NCBI GenBank assembly: GCA_020161775.1
Contig: JAIUOW010000014.1
Coordinates: 62,001-126,000 of the forward strand
Direction of reading: 5' to 3'
Source of the DNA: Pseudomonadota bacterium
Lineage (GTDB): Bacteria; Pseudomonadota; Gammaproteobacteria; Burkholderiales; Burkholderiaceae_C
Length of the DNA: 64,000 nt
Shown here: positions 53,382 to 62,780 of the stretch, in pieces
How the letters are laid out: each line of letters begins with the position of its first letter
Position numbering within the stretch: position 1 is the stretch's first letter
Program-made: the position numbers and the translations under genes
Notes under the pieces: generated by a model
The model's database searches: none
The model's input: only the letters and a program-made list of their open reading frames with translations
Told to the model about the DNA's origin: nothing

Positions 53382-53695
53382 GCCGCCATCGCTTCACGCC
53401 GGATACGCTGACGCTCGGCCTCATCCAGCAAGAAACCCAAAGGGGAGACGCTGCGCAATGTAGCGGCCTCATCGGTCTGCGTGCAGACAATCTGCTCCAG
53501 TCGGTTGACGTCGCCACCCAACAGACTGCGCCAGCGCCCGCGGTACCGCGCGCCAGCAGGCGACGCCCCATTGGCTTCCCATCGATCAAGGACTGCCAGT
53601 GCCTGATCGGCGCTTCGTGGATCTTCACGCAGGCGCTGTAGAGCCACCTTGTGAAAGGCCAGTGTGAAGCGGTCAATCTGCTGATGAGTCGGCAT
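53378..53695 (-). CDS. Small helical protein paired with the nucleotidyltransferase-like gene
   Basis: 105 residues from MPTHQQIDRFTLAFHKVALQRLREDPRSADQALAVLDRWEANGASPAG. Predominantly helical; no recognised domain. Segments ARYRGRWRSLLGGDVNRLEQIVC and LGFLLDEAERQRIRREAMAA suggest a compact soluble protein. Its stop overlaps the next gene's start by ATGA and it begins 11 bases after the glyS stop. It may be the antitoxin-type or regulatory partner of a two-gene unit; not recognised otherwise. Confidence 0.6.
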   Translation of the reverse strand: MPTHQQIDRFTLAFHKVALQRLREDPRSADQALAVLDRWEANGASPAGARYRGRWRSLLGGDVNRLEQIVCTQTDEAATLRSVSPLGFLLDEAERQRIRREAMAA

Positions 53696-53706
53696 AGCGA
53701 TTCAAA

Positions 53707-55830
53707 TCATACGGCGAGGCGCGACAAATCAGCCACCCGGTTCATCGCCGCGTGCAGCGTGGCCAGCAGCCCCAGGCGGTTCAGGCGCAGGTCCAGCTGT
53801 TCGGCGTTGACCATCACGCCGTCAAAGAACGCGTCCACCGGCGCGCGCAGCGCAGCCAGGGTCTGCAACGACGCGGTGTAGTCACCCGACTCGAACCGCG
53901 CATTGGCCTGCGGCACCACCTTCTGCATGGCGGCGTACAGGGCCTTTTCGGCGTCTTCCTGGAGCAGCACTTCGCTCACGTGCGGGTCCACCGCGCCGTC
54001 GGCCTTCTTCAGGATGTTGCCGATGCGCTTGTTGGCGGCCGCCAGCGCGGGCGCTTCAGGCAACGCGGCGAAGGCACGCACCGCTGCCAGGCGCCGGGAA
54101 ATATCGCCCAGGCGCTGCGGGTGCAGGGCCAGCACGGCGTCCACCTCCTGGGCGCTGAAGCCCTGCTCGCGCAGGCTGCCGGCCAGGCGGTCTTCAATGA
54201 ACTCAGTCAGCAGCTTCACAGTGTCTGGCGCCGCCTGGGGGAACAGGCCCACGGCCTCGGCCAGCAGCTCGGCCAGCGACACGCCCAGGTCCTTTTCAAC
54301 CAGCATGCGCACGATGCCCAGCGCATGGCGGCGCAGGGCGAACGGGTCCTTGTCACCGGTGGGCAACTGGCCGATGGCGAACAGGCCGGCCAGCGTTTCC
54401 AGCTTGTCGGCCAGCGCCACCACCACGCCCGTCAGGCTGCGCGGCAGGGCGTCGCCCGCGAAGCGCGGGCGGTAATGGTCCTCGATGGCGTCGGCCACCT
54501 CGTCACCCAGACCGTCATTGAGCGCGTAGTAGCGGCCCATGATGCCCTGCAGCTCGGGGAACTCGCCCACCATGTCGGTCAGCAGGTCGGCCTTGGCCAG
54601 CAGCGCGGCCTGGTCGGCGCGCCGTGCCAGCGCGTCGTCGCCCAGCAGCCCGCCGATGACGGCCGCCAGCGCGCGCACCCGCGCCACCCGCTCGCCCTGC
54701 GTGCCCAGCTTGTTGTGATAGACCACCTTGGCCAGGCCCGCCACGCGCGACTCCAGCGTTTTCTTGCGGTCCTGGTCGAAGAAGAACTTGGCGTCGGCCA
54801 GGCGCGGGCGCACCACGCGCTCGTTGCCGCCGATCACGGCGCTGGCGTCATCCGGGCGGATGTTGCTGACGACCAGGAATTTGTTCGTCAGCTTGCCCGC
54901 CGCGTCCAGCAGCGGAAAGTACTTCTGGTTGGCCTTCATCGTGAGGATCAGGCATTCCTGCGGCACGTCCAGGAACTGCTTTTCAAACTCACACACCAGC
55001 ACGTTGGGGCGCTCGACCAGCGCCGTCACTTCGTCCAGCAGGGCGTCGTCTTCAATGGGGCGCGCACCGCCACCGACCTTGGCAGCCGCCGCGGCCAGCT
55101 GGCGTGCGATCTCGGCCTTGCGATCGGCAAAGCTGGCGATCACGGCACCGTCCCTGGCCAGCGTAGCCGCGTAGCTGTCGGCATCCTTGAGCACCACCGG
55201 CGACACAGCCGCCTCAAAGCGGTGGCCCTGCGTGCTGTTGCCAGCCTGAAGGCCCAGCGCCTGCACCGGTACCACGGCGCTGCCGTGCAATGCCACCAGT
55301 GAATGGGCCGGGCGCACAAAGCTCACGCTGTCCCAGCCCGGCAAGGCACAACCGGACTCCAGCTGGTAGGTCATGACCTTGGGGATGGGCAGCTTGGTCA
55401 GGCTCTCGGCCAGCGCCTTTTGCAGGCCGTCGGCCAGCGTGGCGCCGCGCACGGTGCTGTCGTAGAACAGCGCCTGCGCCTTGCCATCCATCGCGCGTTT
55501 CAGGCCAGGCACTGCAGACGCGTCCGCACCCAGCGCCTGCAGCTTCTTGAGCAGCGCGGGCGTGGCGTTGCCCGCGGCGTCCAGGCCCACGCTCACCGGC
55601 ATGAGCTTTTGCGATACGGCCTTGTCTGCGGCCTGCGAGGCCACGGACGTGATGTGGGCCGCCAGGCGGCGGGGCGAGGCGAAGCTGGTGAGCTTCGAAT
55701 CGGCAGCCGTCAGGCCCTGGGCCTTGAGCTGGTCGAACAACACGCCGGCAAATGCGTCACCCAGTTTTTTGAGTGCCTTGGGCGGCAGCTCTTCCACGAA
55801 CAGTTCAACGAGAAGGTTCTGTACAGTCAT
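53707..55830 (-). CDS. glyS: Glycyl-tRNA synthetase beta subunit
   Basis: 707 residues, within the usual 690-720. It opens TVQNLLVELFVEELPPKALKKLGDAFAGVL and has FASPRRLAAHI, QECLILTMKANQKYFPLLD and DKLETLAGLFAIGQLPTGDKDPFALRRHALGIVRML. It forms an alpha2beta2 enzyme with GlyQ, charging tRNA-Gly. The glyQ stop is 9 bases upstream. Confidence 0.97.
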   Translation of the reverse strand: MTVQNLLVELFVEELPPKALKKLGDAFAGVLFDQLKAQGLTAADSKLTSFASPRRLAAHITSVASQAADKAVSQKLMPVSVGLDAAGNATPALLKKLQALGADASAVPGLKRAMDGKAQALFYDSTVRGATLADGLQKALAESLTKLPIPKVMTYQLESGCALPGWDSVSFVRPAHSLVALHGSAVVPVQALGLQAGNSTQGHRFEAAVSPVVLKDADSYAATLARDGAVIASFADRKAEIARQLAAAAAKVGGGARPIEDDALLDEVTALVERPNVLVCEFEKQFLDVPQECLILTMKANQKYFPLLDAAGKLTNKFLVVSNIRPDDASAVIGGNERVVRPRLADAKFFFDQDRKKTLESRVAGLAKVVYHNKLGTQGERVARVRALAAVIGGLLGDDALARRADQAALLAKADLLTDMVGEFPELQGIMGRYYALNDGLGDEVADAIEDHYRPRFAGDALPRSLTGVVVALADKLETLAGLFAIGQLPTGDKDPFALRRHALGIVRMLVEKDLGVSLAELLAEAVGLFPQAAPDTVKLLTEFIEDRLAGSLREQGFSAQEVDAVLALHPQRLGDISRRLAAVRAFAALPEAPALAAANKRIGNILKKADGAVDPHVSEVLLQEDAEKALYAAMQKVVPQANARFESGDYTASLQTLAALRAPVDAFFDGVMVNAEQLDLRLNRLGLLATLHAAMNRVADLSRLAV

Positions 55831-55839
55831 GTCGTGCTC

Positions 55840-56745
55840 TCAGGCGGCCTTCTTCGTGATCTGGTCCACCCACTCGCGCGGCGCCATGGGAAAGCCCAGG
55901 CGTTCGCGGCTGTCGTAATAGCTTTGCGCGACGGCGCGCGCCAGGTTGCGGATGCGGCCAATGTAGGCGGCGCGTTCGGTCACGCTGATGGCACCGCGCG
56001 CATCCAGCAGGTTGAAGCTGTGCGCGGCCTTCAGCACCTGCTCGTAGGCGGGCAGGGCCAGCTGCTGCTCCATCAGGTGCCTGGCCTGCTTTTCGTGCGC
56101 ATTGAAGGCCGTGAACAGGAAGTCGGCATCGCTGTGCTCGAAGTTGTAGGTCGATTGCTCGACCTCGTTCTGCTTGTAGACATCGCCATAGCTCATGGTG
56201 TCGGTCCACTTCAGGTTGTAGACGTTGTCCACGCCCTGCAGGTACATGGCCAGGCGCTCCAGGCCGTAGGTGATCTCGCCGGTGATGGGCTTGCAGTCAA
56301 TGCCGCCCACCTGCTGGAAATACGTGAACTGGGTGACCTCCATGCCGTTCAGCCACACTTCCCAGCCCAGGCCCCAGGCACCCAGCGTGGGGTTCTCCCA
56401 GTCGTCTTCCACGAAGCGGATGTCGTTCTTCTTCAGGTCGAAGCCCAGCGCCTCCAGCGAGCCCAGGTACAGCTCCAGGATGTTGCTGGGCGCGGGCTTG
56501 AGCACCACCTGGTACTGGTAGTAGTGCTGCAGGCGGTTGGGGTTCTCGCCGTAGCGGCCGTCCTTGGGGCGGCGGCTGGGCTGCACATAGGCAGCTTTCC
56601 AGGGCTCCGGGCCGAGCGCGCGCAGGAAGGTGGCGGTGTGGCTGGTGCCGGCGCCGACTTCCATGTCGTACGGCTGCAGCAGCGCGCAGCCCTGGGCGTC
56701 CCAGTACGACTGCAGTTTGAGGATGATTTGCTGGAATGTGAGCAT
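55840..56745 (-). CDS. glyQ: Glycyl-tRNA synthetase alpha subunit
   Basis: 301 residues. [86 protein letters not shown] is the family signature; [17 protein letters not shown] and [22 protein letters not shown] complete the catalytic domain. First gene of the glyQ-glyS-...-gmhB-plsC run. Divergent from the BASS transporter gene (88 bp between starts). Confidence 0.98.
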   Translation of the reverse strand: MLTFQQIILKLQSYWDAQGCALLQPYDMEVGAGTSHTATFLRALGPEPWKAAYVQPSRRPKDGRYGENPNRLQHYYQYQVVLKPAPSNILELYLGSLEALGFDLKKNDIRFVEDDWENPTLGAWGLGWEVWLNGMEVTQFTYFQQVGGIDCKPITGEITYGLERLAMYLQGVDNVYNLKWTDTMSYGDVYKQNEVEQSTYNFEHSDADFLFTAFNAHEKQARHLMEQQLALPAYEQVLKAAHSFNLLDARGAISVTERAAYIGRIRNLARAVAQSYYDSRERLGFPMAPREWVDQITKKAA

Positions 56746-56833
56746 GGGTGGAAAAGAGCCGGGCGCACCCGCGTAAACCCTTGATTTTACGGGGCAATTA
56801 CCGGGTACTCTCTGGCCGCCCTACCCTTTGACC

Positions 56834-57718
56834 ATGACCGCACAACAACTGATCCTGAGCCTGGTGCTGGCCACCATGGTGTTTTCCGTGGCGCTGGAAT
56901 TGAAGCTCGACGACTTCCGCCGGGTAGCCCAGGCGCCGCGCGCCGTGATCTGCGGGCTGATCCCGCAATTCATCCTGCTGCCCGTGGGCACCTGGGCGGC
57001 TACCATGGTGCTGAACCTGCCGCCCAACGTGGAAGCAGCCATGATCCTGGTGGCGTCGTGCCCCGGCGGGTCGCTCAGCAACGTCATCACGCACTTCGGC
57101 CGGGGCAACACCGCGCTGTCGGTCAGCGTGTCGGCCGTGGCCAGCCTGATCGCGCTGGTGGCCACGCCGTTCAACTTCGCCTGGATGGTGGCGGCCAACC
57201 CGGCCACCGCGGGCTGGCTGCGCACGCTGGCCATCGACCCTTCAGGCATCTGGGTCAGCCTGTTGCTGCTGCTGGCTGTGCCGATGACGCTGGGGCTGCT
57301 GTTTTCACACAAGCTGCCCGCGCTGACCGCGCGCATCCAGAAGCCGCTGGCCAATTTTTCACTGCTGGCGCTGCTGGCCTTCATCGTGCTGGGGCTCATC
57401 AAGGAGCGCCAACTGCTCACGCTGGGCCTGCTGCCCACGCTTGGCGTGGTGGTGCTGCACAACGCCAGCGGCCTGTTCTTTGGCTATGTGACCAGCCTGG
57501 CCATGAAGGTCAGCGAGCGTGACCGCCGGGCCGTGATGATCGAAGGCGGCATGCAGAACTCGGGCCTGGCGCTGGGCATCATTGCCATCCAGTTCAACAG
57601 CGACCTGGGGATGGTCGTCATTGCCAGCCTGTGGGGCATCTGGCACATCGTGAGCGGCCTGGCCTGCGCGCTGTGGTGGCGCAGAAAAGATGCGCGTTCA
57701 GCGCCTGCGGCGGGCTGA
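56834..57718 (+). CDS. Bile acid:sodium symporter family (BASS) transporter
   Basis: 294 residues with nine to ten hydrophobic helices, from MTAQQLILSLVLATMVFSVALELKLDDFRRV. The BASS motif region VASCPGGSLSNVITHFGRGNTALSVSVSAVASLIALVATPF and IEGGMQNSGLALGIIAIQF, with the two discontinuous helices that hold the sodium site, are visible. The ligand could be an organic acid or steroid; unknown. I chose ATG 56834 over TTG 56828. It overlaps lnt convergently by 21 bp. Confidence 0.9.
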   Translation: MTAQQLILSLVLATMVFSVALELKLDDFRRVAQAPRAVICGLIPQFILLPVGTWAATMVLNLPPNVEAAMILVASCPGGSLSNVITHFGRGNTALSVSVSAVASLIALVATPFNFAWMVAANPATAGWLRTLAIDPSGIWVSLLLLLAVPMTLGLLFSHKLPALTARIQKPLANFSLLALLAFIVLGLIKERQLLTLGLLPTLGVVVLHNASGLFFGYVTSLAMKVSERDRRAVMIEGGMQNSGLALGIIAIQFNSDLGMVVIASLWGIWHIVSGLACALWWRRKDARSAPAAG

Positions 57719-59230
57719 CCAGGCCGCCCAGCCCACCACCAGCAAGCCGAAGGCCCACAACGGCCACAGCCCCAGGCGCGACACCCACCGCGCAAACGGC
57801 GTGGCGCCCGTGCGGCCCTCCACCACGCCGGTGAGCACGCCACGCGTGTGGCGCGCCAGGCTGTGGGTGACCACACCGCGGTGGTCGATGATGACCGTGG
57901 CGCCGGTGTTGGTGGCGCGGATCATGGGCCGCTCGAATTCCAGCGCGCGCATGCGGCTGATCTGCAGGTGCTGGTCGATCGCCACCGTGTTGCCGAACCA
58001 GCCGATGTTGCTCACATTGACAAACATCGTGGGCGCCGGCGTGGCACCGGCAAAGCGCGCACCCAACTCCTCGCCAAACAGGTCTTCGTAGCAGATGTTG
58101 GGCGCCAGCTGCTGGCCCTGCCATTCAAATGACGGCTGGCCCACCTCGCCGCGGTTGAAGTCCCCCAGCGGGATGTTCATCAGGTCAGTGAACCACTTGA
58201 ACAGCGGCGGAATGAATTCGCCAAACGGCACGAGGTGATGCTTGTCAAAGCGGTACACCGGCGCGCCCGGCCGCAGGCCGATCACGGAGTTGGTGTAGCC
58301 GTCCTTGAAGCTGCCCAGCGGGATGCCCACCAGCGCCGCCTGGCTGCCCGTGGCAAAACGCTGCTCCAGCGCGCTCCAGTAGCCCGCGGGCAACTGCTGG
58401 GGCAGCATGGGCACGGCGGTCTCCGGCGCCACCACCAGTGCCGCGCGGGCATCGCGCAGCTGCTCGCCATACCAGCGCAGCGCCAGGGGTACGCCGGTGC
58501 CCGGCTGGAATTTCTCGTCCTGAGGCACATTGCCCTGCAGCAATGCCACCTGCAATCCACCGGTGGACGCCGTATGGGCACTGCCGCCCATCTGCATCAC
58601 CGACGGCAGCGTGAGCAACGCCAGCACGGCGACGCGCTGCAGCCGCCCACAAGCCTGCACGCGTGCCAGGCTCATGGCCAGCCAGGCCGCGACCGCGCCC
58701 AGGCCATACACCCCCAGCCAGGGCGCGTAGCCCGCCAGCAGGCCGTCGGTGTGCGCGTAGCCACCAGCGCCCCAGGGAAAGCCGGTGAACCAATTGCCGC
58801 GCGCCAGCTCGGCCAGCGTCCACAGGGCGGCAAACACCGTGGCGCCCCTGACCGGCCCCATCCACCCCAAGGCCACCCACGCGGCGCAAGCCGCCGCGTA
58901 GTACAGGGCCAGAAAGGCGGCGAGCGCCAGCACGGCCAGCGCGGCCAGCGGCGCAGCCAGCCCGCCGTAGGTGTGCATGGAAACAAACAGCCACCAGAAG
59001 GTACCCGTCAGCCAGGCCGTGGCAAACAGCCAGCCCAGGAGCGCCGCGCGCCGCCACGACGGCTGGCGCTGCACCACCCAGGCCAGCCCGGCCAGGGACA
59101 GCAGCTGCAGCCACCACAACGGCTGCCCGGCCTGCGCACCCGGCACATCCGCCAATGGCCAGGCCATGGACGCTGCCTGCGCCAGCCCCGCCAGCAGTGC
59201 CAGAACCAGAGGGAAAAAGCGCGCAGCCAA
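57698..59230 (-). CDS. lnt: Apolipoprotein N-acyltransferase
   Basis: 510 residues. An N-terminal block of about six membrane helices (MAARFFPLVLALLAGLAQAAS...) is followed by a periplasmic nitrilase-like domain with the catalytic triad: Glu in VVAPETAVPMLPQQ, Lys in YRFDKHHLVPFGEFIPPLFKWF, Cys in APNICYEDLFGEEL. It adds the third acyl chain to lipoproteins. A C-terminal membrane helix (LGLWPLWAFGLLVVGWAAW) anchors it. corC lies 5 bases upstream, as in most Proteobacteria. Confidence 0.96.
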   Translation of the reverse strand: MAARFFPLVLALLAGLAQAASMAWPLADVPGAQAGQPLWWLQLLSLAGLAWVVQRQPSWRRAALLGWLFATAWLTGTFWWLFVSMHTYGGLAAPLAALAVLALAAFLALYYAAACAAWVALGWMGPVRGATVFAALWTLAELARGNWFTGFPWGAGGYAHTDGLLAGYAPWLGVYGLGAVAAWLAMSLARVQACGRLQRVAVLALLTLPSVMQMGGSAHTASTGGLQVALLQGNVPQDEKFQPGTGVPLALRWYGEQLRDARAALVVAPETAVPMLPQQLPAGYWSALEQRFATGSQAALVGIPLGSFKDGYTNSVIGLRPGAPVYRFDKHHLVPFGEFIPPLFKWFTDLMNIPLGDFNRGEVGQPSFEWQGQQLAPNICYEDLFGEELGARFAGATPAPTMFVNVSNIGWFGNTVAIDQHLQISRMRALEFERPMIRATNTGATVIIDHRGVVTHSLARHTRGVLTGVVEGRTGATPFARWVSRLGLWPLWAFGLLVVGWAAWSARRRR

Positions 59231-59235
59231 CCGCG

Positions 59236-60114
59236 TCAGCCCGCGCTGCCGTCGTCCTCGACCGGCGAGACCTTGAACCAGCGCACCGCGCCACCCTTGG
59301 TGTGCAGCACGGCGAAGTTCAGCCCGGCCAGCGTGTGCTGTTCGCCGCGCTTGGGCACATGGCCCATCTCGTGGGCGACCAGGCCGCCAATCGTGTCAAA
59401 GGCGCCTTCGCCGTCGGTGCGGTTCAGCGACACGCCAAAGGCTTCGGCCACGCGTTCGATGGATGTATCGCCGCTCACACGGTAGGTGCGATCGGCCAGG
59501 CCGAAGATGTCGCCCTCGTCCTCGGCAATGTCGAATTCGTCTTCAATTTCGCCGACGATCTGCTCCAGCACGTCTTCGATGGTGATGAGGCCCGCCACGC
59601 GGCCGAATTCGTCGATCACGATGGCCAGGTGATTGCGGTTGCCGCGGAATTCACGCAGCAGGTCGTTCAGGCCCTTGCTTTCAGGCACGAACACCGCCGG
59701 ACGCAGCAACGCGCGGATGTTCAGGTTGGGCGAACGCTGCAGCTTGAGCAGGTCCTTGGCCATCAGGATGCCGATGATGTTCTCGCGGTCACCCTCGTAC
59801 ACTGGAAAGCGCGAGTGCGCGGTGTCGATCACCAGGTGCAGCATCTCGTCGAACGGCGCGTCGATGTTGACCAGGTCCATGCGCGGCGCGGCGACCATCA
59901 CGTCGCCGGCGGTCTGGTCCGCCATGCGGATCACGCCTTCGAGCATGACGCGGGATTCGGCACCGATGACGTCGTTGTCTTCGGCGTCGGCCAGGGTTTC
60001 GATCAGTTCTGCGCGCGAATCCGGTCCGGGGTGGATGAATTCGGCGACTTTCTGCAGGAATGTGCGCTTGTCCTCCTTTTCGGCAGGAGGTCGCGCAGGG
60101 TGTGGGTCAGACAC
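59236..60114 (-). CDS. corC: CorC/HlyC-family CBS-domain protein
   Basis: 292 residues. Two CBS motifs (MVAAPRMDLVNIDAPFDEMLHLVIDTAHSRFPVYEGDRENIIGILMAKDLL and FVPESKGLNDLLREFRGNRNHLAIVIDEFGRVAGLITIEDVLEQIVGEIEDEFD) are followed by the CorC_HlyC transporter-associated domain. It is a cytoplasmic magnesium/cobalt-efflux accessory; no membrane segments of its own. Adjacent to lnt, the typical pairing. Confidence 0.94.
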   Translation of the reverse strand: MSDPHPARPPAEKEDKRTFLQKVAEFIHPGPDSRAELIETLADAEDNDVIGAESRVMLEGVIRMADQTAGDVMVAAPRMDLVNIDAPFDEMLHLVIDTAHSRFPVYEGDRENIIGILMAKDLLKLQRSPNLNIRALLRPAVFVPESKGLNDLLREFRGNRNHLAIVIDEFGRVAGLITIEDVLEQIVGEIEDEFDIAEDEGDIFGLADRTYRVSGDTSIERVAEAFGVSLNRTDGEGAFDTIGGLVAHEMGHVPKRGEQHTLAGLNFAVLHTKGGAVRWFKVSPVEDDGSAG

Positions 60115-60191
60115 AGCCTTCGGGTGCAGGACGTGCGGTGGTTGAGAGGTCTCTAGGATAGCCTAAACGTGTGACGCCAATGCGTCCTGGG

Positions 60192-60938
60192 CTAGCGCCC
60201 GGATTTGTCGCGGGCATCGCGCACGCCGCGGCGGATTTCCTGCACCGCGCCCAGAAAGTCCCAGAACTGCTTGGCCTGCACCTTCAGCCGGTAGTCGGTC
60301 TGCGCCAGTTGCTCTTCCACGATCTCGCTCATGCGGCTGTCCATGGTGGCCGGTGGCAGGCGCAGGTAGGCCTCGGTTTCGGAGCCGTCACGCTCGACCA
60401 GCGCACCGGCATTGCGCGCGATCCTGATCATGGCGGTGTTCTCGCTCAGCGCATGGATGAACAGCAGGTCCACGCCCTCGTTGCGCGCATGCATGACGGC
60501 ACGGTCAAACAGGCGCGACCCATAGCCGCGCCCGCGCGCCTGCAGCGCCACCGACACACCGAACTCCGCGCAGGAGCGCAAATCGGGATCGGTGGAGAAC
60601 GCCAGGTGGGCCATGGCAATGAGTTCGAGCTTGCGGTTGTAGATGCCGAAGATCTCGTCGCGGTCAAAGTCCAGGCTGTCGGCGTAGCGGCGGATCTGCT
60701 CATCGTTGGCGGCATAGCCGAACCGCAGGTAACGGTCCTGCGGCTGCAGCGCGAGCAGGTGATCGGTGATGCGCTCGCGGTGGCTGGGGCCGATGGAGCG
60801 GATGGGCACAACCACCGAGGGCTGCTTCACGCCCTCGGCGGGCAGCGGCGCGGGCCCGGCCACGCGCTCACCGGGCGGGCGGAAAAACTCCCGTCCCGCG
60901 TCCAGCGTTGCCTTGATGAGCGCCTTGGTTTCAACCAT
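60192..60938 (-). CDS. GNAT-family N-acetyltransferase
   Basis: 248 residues. The C-terminal half has the GNAT fold: ELIAMAHLAFSTDPDLRSCAEFGVSVALQARGRGYGSRLFDRAVMHARNEGVDLLFIHALSENTAMIRIARNAGA, with the acetyl-CoA-binding ARGRGYGSRLF (Q/RxxGxG/A) loop. The N-terminal 80 residues include PVRSIGPSHRERITDHLLALQPQDRYLRFGYA. The acceptor is unknown. It stands between corC and lrp on the minus strand with no obvious operon partner. Confidence 0.88.
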   Translation of the reverse strand: MVETKALIKATLDAGREFFRPPGERVAGPAPLPAEGVKQPSVVVPIRSIGPSHRERITDHLLALQPQDRYLRFGYAANDEQIRRYADSLDFDRDEIFGIYNRKLELIAMAHLAFSTDPDLRSCAEFGVSVALQARGRGYGSRLFDRAVMHARNEGVDLLFIHALSENTAMIRIARNAGALVERDGSETEAYLRLPPATMDSRMSEIVEEQLAQTDYRLKVQAKQFWDFLGAVQEIRRGVRDARDKSGR

Positions 60939-61036
60939 GAATCCAATATACGGGTTTCCCCCTGCATCTCAAACCACAAAAAGCCGCATTTCCGGGGTTA
61001 GACCGGGCTCTCCACGGCAAAAGGAATGCGTTCGGG

Positions 61037-61510
61037 CTATACCGGCAGTGCCGTGGTGGCCTTGACCCTGTCCAGCACGAAGCTGGTCTTGCAATCCTGC
61101 ACGCTGGGGTGCTTGAGCAGCGTGTCCATGATGAAGCGGCTGTAGTGCGCCATGTCGGCCACCACCACGCGCAGCAGGTAGTCCATCTCGCCGGTCAGGG
61201 CCGCGCATTCCACCACTTCGGGCCAGGTCTGCACGCTGGCGCGAAACACGTCCATGGGGTTGCGCTTGTGGCTTTCGGTGTGCTTTTCGAGCCGGACATT
61301 CAGGTAGGCCGTGAGCCCAAGGCCCACGGCTTCGGGCCTGACCAGGGCCACGTAGCGGTCGATCACGCCAGATTCCTCCAGCCGCTTGACCCGGCGCAGC
61401 ACGGCACTGGGCGACAGGCTCACGGCGTCGGCGATCTGGTCGTAGGTGGCGCGGCCATCCACCTGCAGGCTGCGCAAAATGAGCTTGTCCAGCTTGTCTA
61501 ATGCTTCCAT
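61037..61510 (-). CDS. Lrp/AsnC-family regulator, probable regulator of hpd-phhA
   Basis: 157 residues. HTH: LDKLDKLILRSLQVDGRATYDQIADAVSLSPSAVLRRVKRLEESGVIDRYVALV; then an RAM/Lrp ligand domain (VVECAALTGEMDYLLRVVVADMAHYSRFIMDTLLKHPSVQDCKTSFVL). Divergent from hpd with about 116 bp between starts, a common layout for amino-acid responsive regulators of aromatic amino-acid breakdown. Regulation of hpd is inferred from position. Confidence 0.92.
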   Translation of the reverse strand: MEALDKLDKLILRSLQVDGRATYDQIADAVSLSPSAVLRRVKRLEESGVIDRYVALVRPEAVGLGLTAYLNVRLEKHTESHKRNPMDVFRASVQTWPEVVECAALTGEMDYLLRVVVADMAHYSRFIMDTLLKHPSVQDCKTSFVLDRVKATTALPV

Positions 61511-61626
61511 CGCCGTGATTTTGCAGGTTTGCTGCGTTCATGGCAACGAACACGCCCGAAGTCGCAGAAAAAGTGATACCTTGCGCCGATACAGTCGTTC
61601 CAAACCCTTCCTCTGGAGACACGACG

Positions 61627-62772
61627 ATGAACGCACCCCTGCCGCAAGCCGCCACCTCAGCCGCCACCTGGGACAACCCCATGGGCACCGACGGGTTCGA
61701 GTTCATCGAATACGCCGCGCCCGACCCGCAGGCGATGGGCGAGCTGTTCGAGCGCATGGGCTTCAAGCCGATTGCCAAGCACCGCCACAAGGCCGTGACG
61801 CTGTACCGCCAGGGCGGCATCAACTTCATCATCAACGCCGAGCCCGACAGCTTTGCCCAGCGCTTTGCACGGCTGCACGGGCCCAGCGTGTGCGCCATCG
61901 CGTTCCGTGTGCGGGACGCCAAGGCGGCCTACGAGCGCGCCATCTCGCTGGGCGCCTGGGGCTACGCGGGCCAGGCCGGCCCTGGCGAGCTGAACATCCC
62001 GGCCATCAAGGGCATTGGCGACTCCATCATTTACTTCATCGACAAATGGCGCGGCAAGAACGGCGCGAAAGACGGGGACATTGGCAACATCGGCTTTTTT
62101 GACGTGGACTTTGAGCCCTTGCCGGGGGCAGAGCTGAACCCGGCGGAGAACTTGTTGAACCCCAAAGGGGTGGGCCTGACCTACATCGACCACCTGACGC
62201 ACAACGTGCACCGCGGCCGCATGGAAGAGTGGGCGGGCTTCTACGAGCGGCTGTTCAACTTCCGCGAGGTGCGGTACTTCGACATCGAAGGCCAGGCCAC
62301 CGGCGTCAAGAGCAAGGCCATGACCAGCCCCTGCGGCAAGATCCGCATCCCTATCAATGAAGAAGGCAACGAGAAGGCAGGCCAGATCCAGGAATACCTG
62401 GACCGCTACCACGGCGAGGGCATCCAGCACATTGCCATGGGCTCCACCAACCTGTATCACACGGTGGACGCGCTGCAGATGAGCGGCGTGAAGCTGCTGA
62501 ACACCAGCGAGACCTATTACGAGCTGCTGCCCAAACGCATCCCCGGCCTGGGCGAGAACATTGCGGACCTGCAGGCGCGCAACATCCTGGTGGACGGCAG
62601 GCCCGGCGAGCTGCTGCTGCAGATCTTCAGCGAGAACCAGCTCGGCCCCATCTTCTTCGAGTTTATCCAGCGCAAGGGCAACGAAGGCTTTGGCGAAGGC
62701 AACTTCAAGGCCCTGTTTGAAACGATGGAACTGGACCAGATGCGCCGGGGCGTGCTGGCGCCGAAGGCCTGA
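61627..62772 (+). CDS. hpd: 4-hydroxyphenylpyruvate dioxygenase
   Basis: 381 residues from MNAPLPQAATSAATWDNPMGTDGFEFIEYAAPDPQAMGELFERMGF. Non-haem iron enzyme converting 4-hydroxyphenylpyruvate to homogentisate. Iron ligands lie in YIDHLTHNVHRG (His), GIQHIAMGSTNLYHTV (His) and IFFEFIQRKGNEGFGEGNFKALFE (Glu), with the VOC double-repeat layout. Start ATG 61627 follows GGAGACACGACG; the frame is open upstream to 61540. phhA starts 8 bases after its stop. Confidence 0.97.
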   Translation: MNAPLPQAATSAATWDNPMGTDGFEFIEYAAPDPQAMGELFERMGFKPIAKHRHKAVTLYRQGGINFIINAEPDSFAQRFARLHGPSVCAIAFRVRDAKAAYERAISLGAWGYAGQAGPGELNIPAIKGIGDSIIYFIDKWRGKNGAKDGDIGNIGFFDVDFEPLPGAELNPAENLLNPKGVGLTYIDHLTHNVHRGRMEEWAGFYERLFNFREVRYFDIEGQATGVKSKAMTSPCGKIRIPINEEGNEKAGQIQEYLDRYHGEGIQHIAMGSTNLYHTVDALQMSGVKLLNTSETYYELLPKRIPGLGENIADLQARNILVDGRPGELLLQIFSENQLGPIFFEFIQRKGNEGFGEGNFKALFETMELDQMRRGVLAPKA

Positions 62773-62780
62773 GGCGGACC

